A DNA stretch of 64,000 nucleotides from an uncultured Bacteroidales bacterium (GCA_947167075.1 CAMVGR010000002.1:124001-188000), one strand, 5' to 3'; positions 19,701-28,570 are shown, counted from the stretch's first letter. Notes: a model not told the origin generated them from the letters alone. Translations and numbers: made by a program.

Positions 19701-22700
19701 CCGTTGTTCATTACTAAAGCTGTGAATGCCTTATCAACATCATTTCGGTCGATTACATCTAGTTTGTCACAAATGTCCGCACTCTCTAGGCATACATTTT
19801 CTGCATTGCTAGTTCCGATGAGGCGGTCGGTCAGAACAAAGTTTTGGTAGGGCCATGCTTCTTGTTTATAGAAATTCACCTCGCCCACGTTGGTGACAGT
19901 GGCATTGACGTCAATCACATTGTAGCCGACGCAGTTGAGGGTATCGATACGGTTGAAGGTGACCTGATTGCTGAGGTAAGCCGAAATAGCATCGGTCGAA
20001 CCTGTGTAGTTGATTGCTGTATTGTTCAGCCATACCCCGTCGGCACGTTGAATAGCAGCAAGGTTACGAGTGGGTATGCAGCGGTCGGTCATTGCACCGT
20101 AGTTGCGTAAATCTATACGACTATACACGTCGCCACCTTCAGCCGATGTGCCGGCACCGATCAGGCTCTTACCGATATTCATCTGTTGCTTGCCCACCTC
20201 GGTCATGAATGTTTTATAGCCCAAGCCGTCCACATATATGTGGCTTTCTCCACCGAAGAAACCTCTCTTGGAGAAGTCTGAACTACCCGTATTGTTACCC
20301 CAGTTGGCTCCGGAGTATACCGAGGCATACAGTTGCAGCTCATTGGCAAGCAGTTCGTCCACATATCCATAAGTGGTGGATCCTCCATCATTATAGGAGT
20401 ATCCAGGTTTAAACATGATGTAGGCATTGTCTTGGCCATTCACTTCCCATTCCCACACTTTCGAGTTCTCGATGGCGTTCACGCCGATATTCACGAATGA
20501 AGAGCCATAAATGTCACCCAAATAGCCACCGCCATATACGTTGTTGGTGATATATCCGCCGGCAATGTTCAGAATCGACGAAGGACGCAGCTTGGTCTTT
20601 TCCTTTGTTTCTGCAGGATCCTCTTTGGCCGAACCGAGAGTGACTGGATAGCCGTCGTTGACGTTCTCCGAACCTCCGTACACACTCTCATGAACCATGC
20701 CTCCGTCCATGTTGAGCTGTTTGAGGCCATACATCAGTTGGCTTCCTTTATTCACACCCATAGCACCTGCAAAGATATTGTGCTCGAAGTTGCCGCCATG
20801 TACATTCACTAATATATATGAATAGTCGGTGGCATCTGTGTAATTGGTATTACGGTCGGCATAGTATTCACGAGCTGTATCGGGTATAAACCTGTTGTTG
20901 GGATCCACCATGTGGGTGTTGTCAGGATTGGTCTTATACCGGAGGGTGGTGCCTTGTCGACCTCCACCATAGAGGTTGCCGGTGACGATACCATCCTCAA
21001 AGTTGATCACCGCATACTCGTTGTTGGGCACGAAGAGGCGCTTGTTTTCACCGTAGTAGGGCGATGATGGTTCACTCGTGGGATTATACTTTGTTTCATC
21101 ATAGTTGCCATTTCCGCCACCGAATATATTTCCGTAGCGACCGCTAAGTATCTGTATGTCGGTCCTGTACACATTGCCTGTGAAGTCGTTACCGCCATAC
21201 ACGTTGCGGGCTGTCGTGTCTGTTTCGTTCTTCACCGAACCTTCCATGATGACATGTGCCACTTGGTTCACATCCGAACCCCAGCATCCACCATAGATGG
21301 CTTCGAAACTCTGCGACCATGTGTCGTAGGCTCTGATGTAGGTGTTGTCCACATCGCCACCTCGACCGCCACCATAGGCGCGTGCGTCGTGTACTGTGTT
21401 AGCGTGGTGTAATTCTACATGTGTGGCAGCTGCACCGTTGTCGTTACCTATCACATTGCCTCGGCGTGGCCGCTGGTTCAGGTCGTCGTCGATACCCTTA
21501 CCGCCACCATACACGGCAGCGTGGAGTGTGAGGTCGAGTGTCTTTCCTGCCAGATTACAGGTCTTGTCGGTTGTCGCCAGCATGTCGTTCACCTCCACTC
21601 GTGTCAGACGGCAGTCGCCCAGGTTTCCACCTCCGAACACCTCCGAACGGATGGTACCGCCATAGAGGTTGACGTTGGTCGAGTCCACATTGGGCACTCC
21701 TGTGGTACCTGTGGCTATCAAGTTGTCGGTTCCGAATTCATAAACGTTGTATTTTCCATCGTTTTCCATACCGCCATAGGTCCGGTAGTCGTATCTACCG
21801 TTCGAACCGCCGAAGATATGGTTCACCGAGCCGCCGCTTACATCGATACGTGTGAACTGCTTGATGGTGCCGCTGATGTCGTTGCCGCCGAAGATGTAGT
21901 CGATACCGCTCTCTGTGGTGTTACGCACATCGATAAAGGCTTTATATTCCACATCTGCCATACGGCATCCGCCAAAGATACTGTCGGCCACGGTCACATT
22001 CTCACTTTCTACCAATATGTATGTAGAAAGGCTGTCCACCATGTGTCCACACAGGTCTTTCTTCGAGGTGATACCTGTCATGGCACCTGCGTTGCCACCT
22101 CCAAACACGTTCTTCACCATACCCTTAGCCAAGCGTATGTTGGGCACACAGGTCATCTTCTCCAGGTTGTTACCACCGAATATAGTACCTACAAATAATG
22201 TATCATTATTACTTTTACCGTTGCGGTCGGTCACTGCCGTTGCAGCTATACGGTCGGGGTTGTGCAGCATCTGGTTGTTCAGCAGTATTGTTACTGCGTC
22301 TGTCACACCAATACCGTTACCGCCACCGAACACCGTGTCGATGAATCCGCCCGAGGTATGAATGTCAATAAATGTAGACGACTGTTCCGGACGGTTCGTG
22401 CTCGAAGCGGCATCCAGACAGACAGGTTCCACGCTCGAGTATTGTGGACGGTCGGGTGCTCCGTAGTTGTATGCACCGTTACCGGAACCGTATACCGAGG
22501 TGATTTGAGGTGTTCCTTCGATCAGCACATACGAAGAGTAGGCAGAGTTCAGGGTTGTTCCCGTTCCGTCTTCTTTCACAATCTCAATGTTGAGGTGTGT
22601 CGTATTGTCGGAAGCTGTGTAGTCTTTAGCTGCCACACCCTGCATGCTGTAGGTACCGAAGCTCTCGATACGTCCGTTGCAGTCGTTGCCTGCATAGAAC

Positions 22701-25700
22701 GATCCGTACACCACCGGCGATCCGCCCACATAGGCATAGCCCAGACCCCATACCGAAGCCAGGTAGCCGCCTCCGTACACATTGCCGTCGTGGTTGGCTA
22801 CCACGTCGTATGCCTCGTTCAGGCTATTGTTCTTCTTGCGTGTCACCAGTGCTGCGCGACGGGCGTGTCCGGTCATACTGCTCCCTTCAATCGACAGATT
22901 GTCTTTGCGCCAATCCAGTGTTCCATCGAGGGTATTGCTGCTGAGGGCATTTTGGTGATAGTAGCGGCTACCCACCTCTGCTGTACCCGACAGCTGGAAG
23001 TGGATCGATCCGTTGCGTGATCCGGTCGGATTCACGAGCGAGACATCTGTATTGCTCTGATAGTCGTGACGGTAGTAGTTCAGACCGTTTTCGAATCCCA
23101 CGTCTGTCATCACACCGCCGCCGTACACCGAGTAGAGCACCGTGCCACCTTTTACATACATATTGGTCTTGTTGTGTGTCGGGACCAACATGCCGATATA
23201 GTCGTCGTAGGGGTCGTTGCTCATCAGTTCCTCGTTCATTTCTGCTTCGCTAGTGGCGATGTAGCGTCTGCTGACGTGGTCGATACAGTGGTAGAAACCA
23301 TCCGATCCGCCATAGGCATTCTGAAGCACGATGGCGTTTTTTTCCAGCACCACCCATGTGCCTTCCTGCCGCGTTGTTCCCACATCGCCGCTAATATCGT
23401 TACCGCCACGTACGTTGCCGAAGCATCCTCCGCTGAGCCACAGACCTGTTGCCGAGGTCACGTTGGCGATACGACAACCACCGTAGAGGTTATCCACCAT
23501 GATTCGCGATCCGGGGTAGCTGCGCACGAAGCATCCTACGCTTCCTGGAGCATCGCCGTAGTGCCACTGTTCGTCGCCGGCACTGGCATCCACCAGGTTT
23601 CCGCCTCCATCGTATTTCTTATATCCTAAAGCATATTGGATCGAGTCCTCAAAGTCGCGGTAGAGGGTGAAGTCGCTCTCGATGGCACCGTGTGCCATCA
23701 AGGCACTCCTCACCTCGCTGCTTACCACTGCGTCCTTCTCGTAGCCGTCCACATTGAAGTCTGTTTTGGTGATTTGGTACAGCTTGAATGCAGGGTCGCC
23801 GATGGGCTGGATGTTGGTCATGTCGCCCATGTTGCCACCGCCATATATGGTGTTCACACCGCCCGATGCCAGGTTGATCTGGCTGAAGGTGTTCATCTCG
23901 GCACGGTTGTTACCGCCGAACAGTGCACGCACATTGTACAGGCCCTGGTTCTTCTTGTATCCGCCAGGGTTCTGTTCCAGCAGTTTGTTCCAGTCAGCAT
24001 CGCTGATGGTAGCGGCCTGCAGGTTGAGTGCTCCGCTAGCTATAGCATCCACGCTGGGGTTGGTGTAGATGAAGTGTTCGCCGGTGCAGTTCACATTGCC
24101 GATGGGACGATTCACAGTGGCACGGTTGCCGCCCATGAAGCAGCTGTCCACCATGCCGCCGTGGATGTTCACCTCGGCGTGGGCACTGGTCACCATGTTG
24201 CCTCCACCGTACAGGTGGCGGATGCCGAAGGTGCGACCGTATCCGCTATAGGGGCGGTTCACTGTCGCTGCTGGGTCGTTGGTGAGTTTAGTGTTCTTGA
24301 CATCAATCATGGTGTACGATGTCGGAGCCACCGATCCACCATAGTTGTTGCCGCCGAACACTGCCAGTATTGTTCCGCCGTTGATCTCCACGGTGCAGTC
24401 CGACGATTCGTCCCACGAGTGGTGTGCCGATCCGATAAAGGCGTTCTCGGCTCCACCGAACAGCGAGTCTACGAGAATATAGTCGTTGTGCAGGAGGTAG
24501 TTCTCTGTAGCGTCCGACACACCTACTGTGATGTGTGCACTGCCTAGATAGGGGATAGTGCCGTCGCCGTGCTCGCCACGCTCGCATGTCATAAAGTCGC
24601 TCATCGTGCATCCACCTGCCGAGCCAGGAGTTAGGTAGGCGAAGGTGTGGTCCACTACGGGCAGTGCTATGCTGCCGTCTTTTCTCTTCCACACGCCCTC
24701 ATCCTTATAGGCATCCCAGGGGTACACTTTGCCATTGAAGCAGTAGGAGCCTTCGTTTATACCCGAGTGGGGGGTGGCTTCATAGCTAGCACGGGCAGCT
24801 GCTGCCTCTTCGCCATTGCTGATGTTGAAGAAGAGTCCGGCGTAGTGGTAGTAGCCGCATCCGCCGCCATACACATAGCCCACATGCACAGGCTCTGTTG
24901 CCGATGTCTTGATGGTGCCGAGCTGTACGTTCGATCCGGTCGAGCCCTGCACCCATCCTGCTATGTCGTTGCCGCCATACACGGCCACGATGCTGTCGCA
25001 GCTGTGGATGGTCACGTTGGTGTTGCCACCTACGTTGGCCATACGTCCGCCGCCGAAGACATAGCCTGCCACCAGTGGGGCATTGATGCCGTCGCGGTTC
25101 TCTATGGGAATATTTTGCTTGGGCACATCGGAGCTGACCCATACGGTGATGATTTCGGTCTGCTCGATGTCCTCTTCATAGTGTATAGTCACTTTCACCT
25201 GGGCCTTGAAGTCCTCTATCGGTTGGTCTTGGCAGTATACGGTGGCATACTTGCCGCCGCCCACCTTGTTGTGTTCCTCCAGGCTCAGCAGTCGACCGCT
25301 GCTACGCACGAGGGAGTAGGTGGTGTCGATGGCCCGTAGTGTCACATTCTCGGTGCTGCTGGGGGTGGTGTGTTTCGCCCCGTCCCAGTAGTAGTAGGTA
25401 CGTTTCACAGGTATACCGGCGCTTCCGAATTCGTCTCTGATGCGGGAGGTGCTTCTCAGGTGAACGCCGTAGCGGTATATCTCTTGCACATATTCGGTGT
25501 ACTGCTTCTGTACAGTCACCGAGCTGCCTATTCCGGCCACTGCTGCCTCGATGCGGGCTGTCTGGCCATAGCGTATCATGCCGTCGGCTTTGTCGCTAGT
25601 CATCTTCACTGTCGAATCGCCGCCGCCGACTTTCTGCAGCACCACCTGTGTCTTGCCGTCCTCTTTGCCTTGGGGCATCAGTCCTTGGTTGGCGCTCAGG

Positions 25701-26641
25701 TTCTTCGCCTCGCGCGAGTGCTCTATCACCTCCACCGGCAGGAAGAGTGCTCCCACGCCGTGGGCTTTGCGGTTGGTTTCGCTGATGGGGTAGAAGTAGG
25801 TCTTGTTGAACTCGTTCTTCACTCTAGCGGCTTCGGCTTCTTCATAGCTTAGGCCTGTGGTGTAGGTGTAGCCCTCGTAGATGACATCTTCGGGGCGCTG
25901 GTAGGAGCTGGAGGAGGTCATTGTCCATGCCGGAATGCCGTCCGCACCGGCAGCCAGGCCTACGGTGTCGAGGTATATCCAGTAGTAGTTCTCTTTTCTC
26001 GATTCGCCCACATAGTCCACCTTCGTGATGGCGGCACCATAGTCCCAGTCGTACCATTGGGTAATGCCTTCGATGGCCTCGCCTATCTTGATGGGGGTGA
26101 TAAACAGTCTGCCTTGTTCGCCCATCAGGTAGAAGCGATAGTTGCCCCATGTCTGGTAGTAGTTGCCCATTTTAGCGGTGCGCTCCCATACACAGTAGAG
26201 GTCGAAGGCGGAGGTGTCCACATATTTCACAGCAGGTGTCTTGCCTGCTATCAGTTCGCCCTCGCCGTCGAGCATACCATCGATGTCGAGACGGAGATAT
26301 TTGTCGCCCATATCCACGATGTGGGTGATGTTGGCCGTGGTGGTGTCGTAGGGGTGCACCTGTGCCGATCCATTCTTCAAGTCGAAGGCTACCTCTGTTT
26401 GGTAGACAGGGGTGGGGTTGGGCGAGCCAAGCCCGCTCACGCCCACTTTGTCTTCGGTCCACCCAGCGTCTAGGGTGGGTTGCCACGAGGGGTTCTCGTA
26501 CCACCATAGTCGTCCGTTGGTCAGGGTGTACGACCCTTGGGCTTGAATATCCAGTGTGCCGCAGACAAAGGCGGCAGTCAGCATAAATGCTCCGGCCAAA
26601 AATCGCGCGTAGCGATGTGTATTATTACCTTTCATGTTCAT
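13736..26641 (-). CDS. Giant T9SS-secreted adhesin with glycine-triad repeats, 4301 residues
   Basis: An uninterrupted 12.9-kb gene. Residues 1-35 hold a signal peptide (HRYARFLAGAFMLTAAFVCGT, cleavage near QAQ). About 500-2100 is a long series of repeats with VYGGGN, IFGGGN or VFGGNN cores every ~20-40 residues, probably a beta-solenoid. About 3050-3220 resembles polymorphic beta-helix repeats (GGTLQLHNNVIVRNN). About 3850-4020 has GLUG motifs (GGIIGYGTG, GGIAGYLDG, GGIVGYAKN). The end has a type A T9SS sorting domain: YPNPTTGRVTVEA, VELYDNEGR, YASGSYYLRIHT, IQKLIKK. It should therefore be exported by T9SS and anchored at the surface. It has its own sigma-ABfr-like promoter and heads a three-gene unit. 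Ligand unknown. Confidence 0.9.
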   Translation of the reverse strand: MNMKGNNTHRYARFLAGAFMLTAAFVCGTLDIQAQGSYTLTNGRLWWYENPSWQPTLDAGWTEDKVGVSGLGSPNPTPVYQTEVAFDLKNGSAQVHPYDTTTANITHIVDMGDKYLRLDIDGMLDGEGELIAGKTPAVKYVDTSAFDLYCVWERTAKMGNYYQTWGNYRFYLMGEQGRLFITPIKIGEAIEGITQWYDWDYGAAITKVDYVGESRKENYYWIYLDTVGLAAGADGIPAWTMTSSSSYQRPEDVIYEGYTYTTGLSYEEAEAARVKNEFNKTYFYPISETNRKAHGVGALFLPVEVIEHSREAKNLSANQGLMPQGKEDGKTQVVLQKVGGGDSTVKMTSDKADGMIRYGQTARIEAAVAGIGSSVTVQKQYTEYVQEIYRYGVHLRSTSRIRDEFGSAGIPVKRTYYYWDGAKHTTPSSTENVTLRAIDTTYSLVRSSGRLLSLEEHNKVGGGKYATVYCQDQPIEDFKAQVKVTIHYEEDIEQTEIITVWVSSDVPKQNIPIENRDGINAPLVAGYVFGGGRMANVGGNTNVTIHSCDSIVAVYGGNDIAGWVQGSTGSNVQLGTIKTSATEPVHVGYVYGGGCGYYHYAGLFFNISNGEEAAAARASYEATPHSGINEGSYCFNGKVYPWDAYKDEGVWKRKDGSIALPVVDHTFAYLTPGSAGGCTMSDFMTCERGEHGDGTIPYLGSAHITVGVSDATENYLLHNDYILVDSLFGGAENAFIGSAHHSWDESSDCTVEINGGTILAVFGGNNYGGSVAPTSYTMIDVKNTKLTNDPAATVNRPYSGYGRTFGIRHLYGGGNMVTSAHAEVNIHGGMVDSCFMGGNRATVNRPIGNVNCTGEHFIYTNPSVDAIASGALNLQAATISDADWNKLLEQNPGGYKKNQGLYNVRALFGGNNRAEMNTFSQINLASGGVNTIYGGGNMGDMTNIQPIGDPAFKLYQITKTDFNVDGYEKDAVVSSEVRSALMAHGAIESDFTLYRDFEDSIQYALGYKKYDGGGNLVDASAGDEQWHYGDAPGSVGCFVRSYPGSRIMVDNLYGGCRIANVTSATGLWLSGGCFGNVRGGNDISGDVGTTRQEGTWVVLEKNAIVLQNAYGGSDGFYHCIDHVSRRYIATSEAEMNEELMSNDPYDDYIGMLVPTHNKTNMYVKGGTVLYSVYGGGVMTDVGFENGLNYYRHDYQSNTDVSLVNPTGSRNGSIHFQLSGTAEVGSRYYHQNALSSNTLDGTLDWRKDNLSIEGSSMTGHARRAALVTRKKNNSLNEAYDVVANHDGNVYGGGYLASVWGLGYAYVGGSPVVYGSFYAGNDCNGRIESFGTYSMQGVAAKDYTASDNTTHLNIEIVKEDGTGTTLNSAYSSYVLIEGTPQITSVYGSGNGAYNYGAPDRPQYSSVEPVCLDAASSTNRPEQSSTFIDIHTSGGFIDTVFGGGNGIGVTDAVTILLNNQMLHNPDRIAATAVTDRNGKSNNDTLFVGTIFGGNNLEKMTCVPNIRLAKGMVKNVFGGGNAGAMTGITSKKDLCGHMVDSLSTYILVESENVTVADSIFGGCRMADVEYKAFIDVRNTTESGIDYIFGGNDISGTIKQFTRIDVSGGSVNHIFGGSNGRYDYRTYGGMENDGKYNVYEFGTDNLIATGTTGVPNVDSTNVNLYGGTIRSEVFGGGNLGDCRLTRVEVNDMLATTDKTCNLAGKTLDLTLHAAVYGGGKGIDDDLNQRPRRGNVIGNDNGAAATHVELHHANTVHDARAYGGGRGGDVDNTYIRAYDTWSQSFEAIYGGCWGSDVNQVAHVIMEGSVKNETDTTARNVYGGNDFTGNVYRTDIQILSGRYGNIFGGGNGNYDETKYNPTSEPSSPYYGENKRLFVPNNEYAVINFEDGIVTGNLYGGGRQGTTLRYKTNPDNTHMVDPNNRFIPDTAREYYADRNTNYTDATDYSYILVNVHGGNFEHNIFAGAMGVNKGSQLMYGLKQLNMDGGMVHESVYGGSENVNDGYPVTLGSAKEDPAETKEKTKLRPSSILNIAGGYITNNVYGGGYLGDIYGSSFVNIGVNAIENSKVWEWEVNGQDNAYIMFKPGYSYNDGGSTTYGYVDELLANELQLYASVYSGANWGNNTGSSDFSKRGFFGGESHIYVDGLGYKTFMTEVGKQQMNIGKSLIGAGTSAEGGDVYSRIDLRNYGAMTDRCIPTRNLAAIQRADGVWLNNTAINYTGSTDAISAYLSNQVTFNRIDTLNCVGYNVIDVNATVTNVGEVNFYKQEAWPYQNFVLTDRLIGTSNAENVCLESADICDKLDVIDRNDVDKAFTALVMNNGINVDFIDEAGKYSPVFGFAYVIAQTNTNAVITALAKFDGGSVGSDPIWTTTKHGNTVEYGGFLPSCTDSLQVITGKSGDNNEDLTWCTIDPNAATHCSTNGTEQYPYSNYGTDYRVWTIGKGKRRRYAVILAHAEPAKLQPIDPADSSNKENWKNQFFRANEGSNDYSLALAHSQLILPPTTPGHYYKISTAGVTISDDNNEMDLATGGWNPNSWQSVSNTWETPNADGSKGKWVGNTGEDISGVKAIVQNPGKYFGLMMSSGENFAVDGEGHYIKPQSCGDDWTGSTLLSGNFNVNEINNFTTAEVGVKKNTTPILDLFLTYNPNFSNTLVGAVTFTLVECVYQGPQDQGDGKTFKDVNGQLVSATGYLVNAEGKYIDQNQNVLADQDDVSKRVRGNFDKTINADIDIEITISTILESFNNLEYEMLAMFNEGRSNIFARKAILPATLEPREVYIESIEWAPTDISTTTPENISGNGEWLGASDPNNGHFKLTSDSVNTSGNNTTFGLRLHASDAVSSTLTASEGWYTRDIISPANLVTMCGKSGIFANTGDIDKPYDHTPISLMNLSNENLGKRIGVVDGRGESAIDLELIFDGTQVYPKIENKGYIGKAILHMASYKPKMYDNRNEFTITINVKSRDKGDTIYLASANSVSRGDYTLTYGDNNSDNFKNYPGKRPSTYLKSFQEALSNSIYQEGDVLAILDAVTIGADNTAHIRGYEYMPIPIIRYYGHHSDFPGEKCIYRGPMIVVSGANASLRATCIDFQGSAIGKMETKSAAFTSEESMIALQTGEARNKYADTNMSFAPIIQVMNGGVVELENGTIVEENFNAYGDGTIPGQTDKTFFGAINVATGGTLQLHNNVIVRNNLSSKLGTSEAHHPTNGAIYVDGGEIQLLESSLNSVLSIENNRLFDGGTYWKQVKDGDKLMRYAFDNTQTAVKGAKLANVLLTRTAPTSGDVQMKDGQTDLITFSSDLSSKWRIGVSKWFPGYDPLVRDTIQIAYNATGSFTTSIYEKGIFFSDEDEYIFANTGVDPHRIYLQRCASFKMQEASGTFPEYADIKGLKPNSVLEYYANPEVSCPTGGDLITYRVQGGFFPYTYEWILKEGDDGEETTVRTRTTTGDNETVLDRVKNGNFNLFNNAVEDVYTTSSVGSTRNANNKVYNYTLIANDITKHCELKKKIQTTITINAGNNNWTAAAPVENWTNVQAPNDPPVVAAGTRNFPGVKIRPIVWSDRSLGTILVHTFEGVEKENTKNDSIYVIDGETREDLDDIYFCQGDRIRLATWPRQKKVSVDPDPEKWEPTSKFIMWDFDPYYSNEIEYTVPATDATVVAYYGPFDYWKDVISTPTKGHVRYDNTDEYEVDGTKQSGDGFVVTHHGDVHIYDKEGLAWFISSVNGLNGTQATPYYFNTVYLHEMKDNDDNVVPYDMKDHKWTAVGLSQHPFRGRFVGVGNDWNDTDPSTTTDGKKVVIKNILVDEPNSDYAGFFAHLDKATVENIELNSALIRGSQYVGTLAAESNGSKVDKVVVADASDTQSNGDVEGVTTTTILTTRHTSGGLIGKSKDDNLSNLNISAKYVGNAVYTGGIIGYGTGSTKVENSSVRNTNVMQALYSGGIAGYLDGKAPVSLFHRSKNNSKAAIRNNYIRFEAVETAEHVGGIVGYAKNTIIQNNYVYGQMVGTVNDGAVGGEIDGGTEASYNYYAVRSTLNEVGQQKPGSTISATYSFDGSGNQVLLSEKSFGTNNLTRALNLWVREQGGSYNTWRSDIEGVNNGYPRFGTPDLIPVHETVVINGCDSVEWDGTVYYFDAEAESHVIDSLMMVDSTARLIIKVHYTSREQYNDSMTVGNDYYGYGFTFTAAESELLRATIRQFGKATIVLTDTLQSVTGCDSIICLSLTVGDDGNSNLGTDEPSIVKRPEIKVYPNPTTGRVTVEADDIQRVELYDNEGRRLQDYTTSDRQQVTVDVTGYASGSYYLRIHTPQDVTIQKLIKK

Positions 26642-26728
26642 TTTTTGTTCACTTTATATACCCACATTGCATCGTAACATATTGCTATGTAGTGCCATAC
26701 GCAATATTTTACAATGCCGTGTAATGGT

Positions 26729-26759
26729 GCAAAAATAAAAAAAAAAATTATACCGGCAA
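26729..26759 (-). promoter_or_regulatory. Sigma-ABfr-type promoter of the giant adhesin
   Basis: On the minus strand a TTG -33 element (26757-26759) is separated by 19 bp from the -7 box TATTTTTGC (26729-26737). This matches the Bacteroidetes consensus TTTG-N19/21-TAnnTTTG. The box is 88 bp upstream of the adhesin start. Confidence 0.75.
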
Positions 26760-26860
26760 TAGATGTCGGTATTTTTTATGATTTATTAAATAAATCTTAT
26801 CGCTTCGACTGCACCGATCGTGCCCCTTTTTTCCACAGAATTTGGCAGTATAGACCCACA

Positions 26861-26920
26861 CAAAAGAAACCCGCCTCGTGCCACACTTCGGATCCTGGGC
26901 CGAATGTAGCACAAGGCGGG
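26861..26920 (-). terminator. Rho-independent terminator of tnaA
   Basis: CCCGCCTTGTGC and its near-perfect complement (26870-26920) form a long stem on the minus strand, followed by TTTCTTTTG. It starts 21 bp after the tnaA stop and separates tnaA from the adhesin unit. Confidence 0.85.
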
Positions 26921-26940
26921 ATTTGTTAGCGTTATCGTGA

Positions 26941-28317
26941 TTAACCTAAGCGCTTGAACTGGCAGGTGAAGTGGCGCATCAGCTCAGCTTCCCAGGTAAT
27001 CTCCAGACCGCGTTTGATGGTGTCGCGACGGTCGTAGACATTCTTCAGGGCGGCGGCGATGACGTCCATGTGGTTGTTGGTGTAGACGCGGCGCGGGATG
27101 CAGAGGCGCACGAAGTCGTTGCCACCGAAGCGGTTCTGACGGGTCACAGGGTCGCGGTCGGCCAGCACATAGCCGATCTCGCAAGCGCGGATACCGGCCT
27201 CGAGGTAGAGCTCGCAGGTCAGCGTCTGGGCGGGGAACTCCTCCTTGGGAACATTGCTCAGCACCTTGTCGCCGTCGACGAAGATGGCGTGGCCACCGGC
27301 GGGACGCTGGTAGGGGATACCGTACTCGTCGAGCTTGTCGGCCAGGTACTGCACCTGTTTGATGCGGGTCTCGACCATCTCGAACTCGATGTTTTCCTTC
27401 AGGCCAACGGCCAGGGCGTCCATATCGCGGCCATTCATACCGCCGTAGGTGAGGAAGCCCTCGAAGGGGATGCAGAAGAGCTTGGCACCCTCGTACCAAT
27501 CCTTCTTGTTGGTGGCGATGAAGCCGCCCATGTTCACCAGGCCGTCCTTCTTGGCGCTCATGGTCATGCTGTCGGCATAGGAGAACATCTCCAGGGCAAT
27601 CTCGCGCAGGGTCTTGTTCTCGTAGCCTTTCTCGCGGGTCTTGATGAAGTAGGCGTTCTCGATGAAGCGGGCGCTGTCCACGTTGACGGGCACGCCGTAT
27701 TTATGGCAGAGTTCGCAGGTCTCGCGGATGTTCTGCATCGACACGGGCTGGCCGCCGACGGTGTTGTTGGTGACGGTGAGCACCATGAAGGGCACGTTGC
27801 CCTTGTTCTCCTGCAGCACTTTCTCCAGCTTGGCCAGGTCCACGTTGCCTTTGAAGGGCACCTCGAGCTGGGTGTCGTAGGCCTCCTTGACAGTGACGTC
27901 GATGGCGAAGGCCTTGCGGCTCTCGATGTGGCCCTTGGTGGTGTCGAAGTGGGCGTTGCCGGGCACTACCATGCCGGGCTTCACCAGATAGCTGAACAGC
28001 ACGTTCTCGGCTGCGCGGCCCTGGTGGGTGGGGATGACGTACTCGAAGCCGGTGAGCTCGGTGATGGTGTCTTTCATGTGGTAGAACGAGCGGGCGCCGC
28101 CGTAGCTCTCGTCGCCCTGCATCATAGCGGCCCACTGGCGGTCGCTCATGGCACCGGTGCCGCTGTCGGTCAGCAGGTCGATGTAGACGTAGTCGCTCTT
28201 CAGCATGAAGACGTTGTTGTGGGCCTCTTTCAGCCACTGCTCGCGCTGCTCGCGAGTGCTCTTTTTGATGGGTTCAACCATCTTAATTTTCCAAGATTCT
28301 GCAAATGGTAGTTCCAT
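26941..28317 (-). CDS. tnaA: Tryptophanase
   Basis: PLP-dependent tryptophan indole-lyase: converts tryptophan to indole, pyruvate and ammonia in the cytoplasm. It has 458 residues. The PLP lysine is K257 in SAKKDG, and the THQGR motif (97-101) holds the cofactor phosphate. Tyrosine phenol-lyase, the close relative, was excluded: D125 in HFDTTKGH and H449 in LMRHFT match tryptophanase, where tyrosine phenol-lyase has Thr and Phe. The start MELPFAESWKIKMVEP is typical of Bacteroides enzymes. It has a good promoter, a ~210-nt leader with an upstream ORF and hairpins, and its own terminator, so it appears to be a single-gene unit. Indole is a signalling molecule in gut communities. Confidence 0.95.
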   Translation of the reverse strand: MELPFAESWKIKMVEPIKKSTREQREQWLKEAHNNVFMLKSDYVYIDLLTDSGTGAMSDRQWAAMMQGDESYGGARSFYHMKDTITELTGFEYVIPTHQGRAAENVLFSYLVKPGMVVPGNAHFDTTKGHIESRKAFAIDVTVKEAYDTQLEVPFKGNVDLAKLEKVLQENKGNVPFMVLTVTNNTVGGQPVSMQNIRETCELCHKYGVPVNVDSARFIENAYFIKTREKGYENKTLREIALEMFSYADSMTMSAKKDGLVNMGGFIATNKKDWYEGAKLFCIPFEGFLTYGGMNGRDMDALAVGLKENIEFEMVETRIKQVQYLADKLDEYGIPYQRPAGGHAIFVDGDKVLSNVPKEEFPAQTLTCELYLEAGIRACEIGYVLADRDPVTRQNRFGGNDFVRLCIPRRVYTNNHMDVIAAALKNVYDRRDTIKRGLEITWEAELMRHFTCQFKRLG

Positions 28318-28373
28318 AATGTTAATTTTTTTATGATTATTTGTATTTTTTTAACACTCTGTTAAAATCTATC

Positions 28374-28441
28374 CGACCTCTCGTACGGTTGTTGCGAGGT
28401 CGATTCGGAATGGTCCAACAGCCTGCCAAGAGGCCTGTCGG
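28374..28441 (-). promoter_or_regulatory. Two hairpins in the tnaA leader
   Basis: On the minus strand the first hairpin (28415-28441) pairs CCGACAG with CTGTTGG (one G-U) around an inner GCC/GGC stem. The second (28374-28402) pairs CGACCTC with GAGGTCG. They lie between the upstream ORF and the tnaA start and could form a regulatory leader. No classical T-run follows either. Confidence 0.55.
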
Positions 28442-28447
28442 GAATCT

Positions 28448-28528
28448 TTAGTGGATGATATAAGCGTCTCTCTTCTTGATGTTTAAGAAGAGTTTGCAGG
28501 TGCTCATATATGGGTTGTAGAGGGTCAT
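28448..28528 (-). CDS. 26-codon upstream ORF in the tnaA leader
   Basis: A short frame starts with ATG only ~10 bp after the tnaA -7 box, so it may be nearly leaderless. It encodes MTLYNPYMSTCKLFLNIKKR followed by six residues ending in IIH, then TAA. It has no Trp codon, unlike enterobacterial TnaC. Its place, just before two hairpins and ~130 bp before tnaA, fits a leader peptide that controls the operon. Translation and function are inference. Confidence 0.5.
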   Translation of the reverse strand: MTLYNPYMSTCKLFLNIKKRDAYIIH

Positions 28529-28537
28529 AATCTGCCG

Positions 28538-28570
28538 GCAAAGATACAAAAAAAAATCATTCTGACCAAA
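28538..28570 (-). promoter_or_regulatory. Sigma-ABfr-type promoter of tnaA
   Basis: On the minus strand TTTG (28567-28570) and TATCTTTGC (28538-28546) are 20 bp apart, an exact match to the Bacteroidetes consensus. The start of transcription would be near 28531. Confidence 0.85.

Noticed and set aside
26971-28311. 446-codon open frame on the plus strand opposite tnaA
   Set aside because: Shadow of a strongly biased gene; tnaA on the minus strand is unmistakable with all catalytic residues.
26941-28317. Tyrosine phenol-lyase instead of tryptophanase
   Set aside because: Asp in HFDTTKGH and His in RHFT are the tryptophanase residues; tyrosine phenol-lyase has Thr and Phe there.
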